In this document: positions 20,214 to 23,094 of the stretch, piece by piece
How the letters are laid out: the number at the start of each line of letters is the position of its first letter
Numbering within the stretch: position 1 is the stretch's first letter
Assembly: GCA_015039365.1 (NCBI GenBank)
Contig: WION01000713.1
Coordinates: forward strand, 1 to 23,094
Source: Amanita rubescens
Taxonomy: Eukaryota > Basidiomycota > Agaricomycetes > Agaricales > Amanitaceae
Direction of reading: 5' to 3'
Length of the DNA stretch: 23,094 bases
Position numbers and translations under genes: made by a program
Notes under the pieces: model-generated
What the model saw: the letters and a program-made list of their open reading frames with translations, nothing else
What the model was told of the DNA's origin: nothing
The model's database searches: none

Positions 20214-22171
20214 TCACCGCGCGTATCCAACGCTCATGGGGGTCATTTGCATCTCAAATCCGCCAACCTCTTCATCTGCACCTCTTCTCCTCATGTTTCC
20301 CCCACCCATGGACATTTCTTTAGGTGGCAGTGGGGGAGGCGCGTCCCTATACGGAGATTGGTCTCTAAATGGTGACATGAATTCGTTACCTAGACAGCGC
20401 ACCGCGCAGATCACACATCACTTATCATAACGCATTCGGCAGTAAGAGAGAAGCTCACCATCGGTATGTAGCATTCTTTGGTGAGAAGGCACTGTATCCG
20501 TGTTCGTACCAAGCTTCTCCTCATTAAGCCTATCCGCGGCAGCAGTCGCTGCAGAAATATCACCAATACCAGCACGAGTACCCCATCCAGTCTGTATATT
20601 TCACCGTTAGCACACAAGAATAACCCCGAGTTTAAAGAAGCTTAAATTACGAACCTCGTGTAGAGTACATAAAGCGTATAGCTTCATCACCGCAAAGTAG
20701 TAGCCAAATAAAATGAATGCAGGCACGTAAACGATATCCTGCGGTCGATACCACAGATGTGGCAAAAGCTTTGCCGTTCGTGTCGCCGTTAGCCAAACCA
20801 TGTAAGATAAAATGATATTCCTAACGGGGAATAGTGAACACGTGTCATGTCAGGCGACGGGGCAGTCCGCAGCAGGCACTACGAAAAAGAATACTTACCA
20901 CCATGGCAGATGATAGCCGCCGTGCTCCGTGGGTAGGAAACTTTTGTAGATGAGGTATGCAACGAAGCATGGACCAACCAGTAGCGTGAGTGGGTTGAAC
21001 AACTTGTCAACCTGCGACACAGTGAGCAGCAAACACCACACCATAACTGAAGCGTACCATAGTATAAGCGACAAAAGGATGCGCCGTCCAAATGTACCGC
21101 TCCATGAACAGACTCCTCAAGTCTGACCTCCACGTGTTCCGCGTCCACCGCAACACCTGCTTTAAAAATCTCCAATTTGGCTTCATCGTACTCAACAGCT
21201 CAGCCTCTGGACAGCATTGAACATAAGTGGTCCATCCATGACTGACCATCCATCTGGTTAAAAATTTGTCGTCTCCTGAATTTAGCTGGTACTTCCCCAG
21301 CCAATAGTCGTGCGTAAAACCGTGAAGAAACTCTGGATCCTTCAGAATGACCGTCCTATACGCCGCTGTCCGCCCAGACAAGCATGGAACTCCTCCATCA
21401 ATGTGGGTTGACGCAGCAATCTCCACATTCCGCATGGTTAACCGGAATGCCGCAAGCACCTCCCACACTGTCATCTTGTTGCCAACCGGCTGCACACGCT
21501 GACTCGTTCCGACCCCGCCTACTTTTTGGTCTTCAAAGCATGCAAGCACGTATGGCAAGAGCGTCGGCGGCCAAATCGCGTCGTCATCCGAGAACACGAT
21601 GATGTCCGTTGTCGTGTTCCTAATCCCATGCATCATCTGCAACCTCTTATTTGCAAATGGCACAGTCAAGACGCGGATCCTATCTGGAGCAACCTGGTTC
21701 GCTAGGTCTTGCAGGGGTCCAAGCATTTTTTCCTCTGTGACGATGATGATCTCTTTCGGGTTGCCAACAAGCCAGCTATGTGCAGCTTCTTTGAACTCTT
21801 CGCCTGCATCTATCGTCGGCACAATGATCGTCACATCTTCCGAAGCGACGTATGTTGGATTTTCAGGTAAGGGGACCGGGCGGTAGGTGAGGGCGGCTGA
21901 CACGCGTATTGTATACCATAGATAGCGAAAAAATCTGTATAATGCCTATCCATGAGCAAACCGTCAATAATATGGACCTTTCACCGACCCTATGACACCA
22001 AAGGGGACGACTACGGATGGGAATCATCAGCAAGGATGTTCTTGGCATGCAGTTGGCGAGAAAAAGAAACTTACAGACTGGGAATGCATCAGCAGTAAGA
22101 TAGAGCATTTGTGCTCTGATGCAAAGTGAAAGGAATGAAGGGAGTGCGGTGAGTGATGGAAGTGGAAACAA
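20214..22171 (-). CDS. membrane family 2 glycosyltransferase (Cps1/hyaluronan-synthase-like polysaccharide synthase)
   Basis: Processive glycosyltransferase expected to polymerise a sugar from a nucleotide-sugar donor at the plasma membrane. Seven exons, all in phase: 22171-22075, 22010-21989 (only 22 nt), 21934-21058, 21011-20899, 20820-20655, 20591-20459, 20389-20214; 527 residues, no frame breaks. The N-terminus has hydrophobic segments (LTALPSFLSLCI, FVVPFGVIGFFRYLW). The GT-A domain follows: DVTIIVPTIDAG, then SDDDAIWPP with acidic residues 156-158 (donor/metal binding), SGDDKFLTRW near 260, and QVLRW at 299-303 (the QxxRW processivity motif). C-terminal helices come from exons 3-5 (NPLTLLVGPCFVAYLIY, VPAFILFGYYFAVMKLY), and a polar tail ends in GYAR. 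The set matches fungal Cps1-like synthases; the product polymer is not evident from sequence. The start at 22171 gives the only N-terminus that joins in phase. Confidence 0.92.
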
Positions 22172-22837
22172 ACGCCAGTGCCCCTTGTGTCTAGTGGTAG
22201 TGACACTAGGACGGTTACACGCTCATCATCGGTGCGGAGTTTGAAAATTCAGGCATCGCCGACTACTCCTCCCTTCATATTTGCTTCGCGCCGTGACCGA
22301 TGCCGAGCACCGAGCAACTTCGGGTCCGCACTTACAATAATTTTCACCAGCTAGGGGTTCGCCAAGACCTTCCAGTGTTACCTCACATTTTATTCCCTCC
22401 GGCCCGGCATCATCACCAGATTGTGGAAACATGCGCAGGTCGGTCTACGGGCGTTGCTTGACTATGGGATTACACTTGAGCCTTTAGGAAATTTGCCCCT
22501 GATACCCATCTAATTGGAAACACTGGTGTAACAGGCACGCACTCCGACAAAGCACAACCGCAGCAATAAAGGAAAATTCCGTCGTACATTACTTAAAAGC
22601 ACATTGACTTGTCTGAGTAATACACACGAGACCATGCCAATCTTTAAAGGGGAGAAACTACCAACTGCGAAAATGCCATGCAATGTGGGTAAATAGATGA
22701 TGGGTGGTATCAATAAAAAAGCTATATGACTTTTGGTTGGGTGGACAAATATTAACGGCGAAATAGATAGGATAAGGCCACAGGCCAAAAAATAAAGTGG
22801 TGAATTCGTCAAGGAAAGATAGTAATAATACCTCACA
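22172..22837. other. intergenic between the glycosyltransferase and the right-edge gene
   Basis: Promoter side of the glycosyltransferase gene plus 3' flank of the partial gene to the right. Open frames at 22226-22432 and 22510-22923 (both minus) have no family motif; the second overlaps the last exon of the neighbour in another frame. A stretch near 22190 has a TCTAGTGGTAGTGAC start that recalls a tRNA D-arm, but no full cloverleaf forms. Confidence 0.45.
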
Positions 22838-23094
22838 TCATATCTCTCCCGGCGCCGCGTGGTAATGGGCTGGCAAAGGGGCCAAAGGGGGAGGGGAAAC
22901 TCTAACAGTAGTACATGCGTCAATCAACTTTCTCCTCAACTCTTCACAGTGTCGTTGATGATCTGCAATCGTGAATTCACATTTCACAAACAAGATAAGA
23001 CAGAAGAACACACTCACATGTACTTGGCCACATTCCATTAAGCACATCGACCACCCTCACCACCGTTTTGGCAAGTTCCAAAAGTTGAGCAAAG
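22838..23094 (-). CDS. 3' end of an unrecognised protein gene, cut by the window edge
   Basis: Two exons join in phase on the minus strand: 23094-23018 (incomplete at the edge) and 22962-22838, around a 55-nt GT..AG intron. The peptide reads AQLLELAKTVVRVVDVLNGM, WPSTYHQRHCEELRRKLIDA, then a proline-rich tail and stop TGA at 22840-22838. The first part looks amphipathic and helical. The family cannot be named from about 67 residues. An alternative, that this is only a chance open frame, is not excluded. Confidence 0.45.

Noticed and set aside
22185..22265. tRNA-like stretch on the plus strand (TCTAGTGGTAGTGAC, then GGTTACACGC, then GAGTTTGAAAATTC)
   Set aside because: It resembles a tRNA D-arm and an altered T-arm, but the anticodon stem and acceptor stem do not pair. 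At most it is an old tRNA relic.
22510..22923. 137-residue hydrophobic minus-strand frame
   Set aside because: It overlaps the better-supported last exon of the right-edge gene in another frame, has no motif, and looks like AT-rich non-coding sequence.

Overview
The window reads as nuclear DNA of an Agaricomycete (mushroom-forming basidiomycete). Genes are split by many short introns, mostly 45-65 nt with GT..AG ends. The protein families also fit: a DUF6533 seven-helix membrane protein, a signal-peptide/one-helix protein with a GQSPC motif, paired AA7 flavin oxidases and a Cps1-type family 2 glycosyltransferase. I assembled the exon models by hand from splice signals, reading-frame phase and remembered family motifs; no search was run.

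Layout, left to right. (1) 571-2268, plus strand: DUF6533-type membrane protein. (2) 5996-2745, minus strand: Xaa-Pro aminopeptidase P (M24B) with a long proline- and serine-rich N-terminal extension. Its reading frame needs about five small corrections, each where a base or two seems to be missing from a homopolymer. (3) about 7165-9493, plus: a decayed MFS sugar transporter with no start codon, an internal deletion, a nonsense codon in the PESPRW region and a frameshift. (4) 9895-11773, plus: intact secreted/type I membrane protein of unknown function. (5) 14426-12547 and 17605-15713, both minus: two intact tandem paralogues of a secreted bicovalent-FAD oxidase (AA7, berberine-bridge-enzyme-like) with the same nine-exon structure. 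(6) about 18989-18310, minus: an unrecognised coding-like stretch, perhaps a gene remnant. (7) 22171-20214, minus: intact membrane glycosyltransferase with DDD, GDD and QxxRW motifs. (8) 23094-22838, minus: probable 3' end of a gene running off the right edge.

The genes do not form one obvious pathway. A loose theme is carbohydrate use and surface biology: two secreted sugar/alcohol oxidases, a dead sugar transporter, a wall or capsule polysaccharide synthase and two membrane proteins. I saw no CRISPR array, intact transposon, rRNA or convincing tRNA. The points most worth a second look are the homopolymer-type frame breaks confined to two genes, the aminopeptidase P N-terminal extension, the AA7 tandem pair, and the unrecognised ORF cluster near 18.3-19.0 kb.
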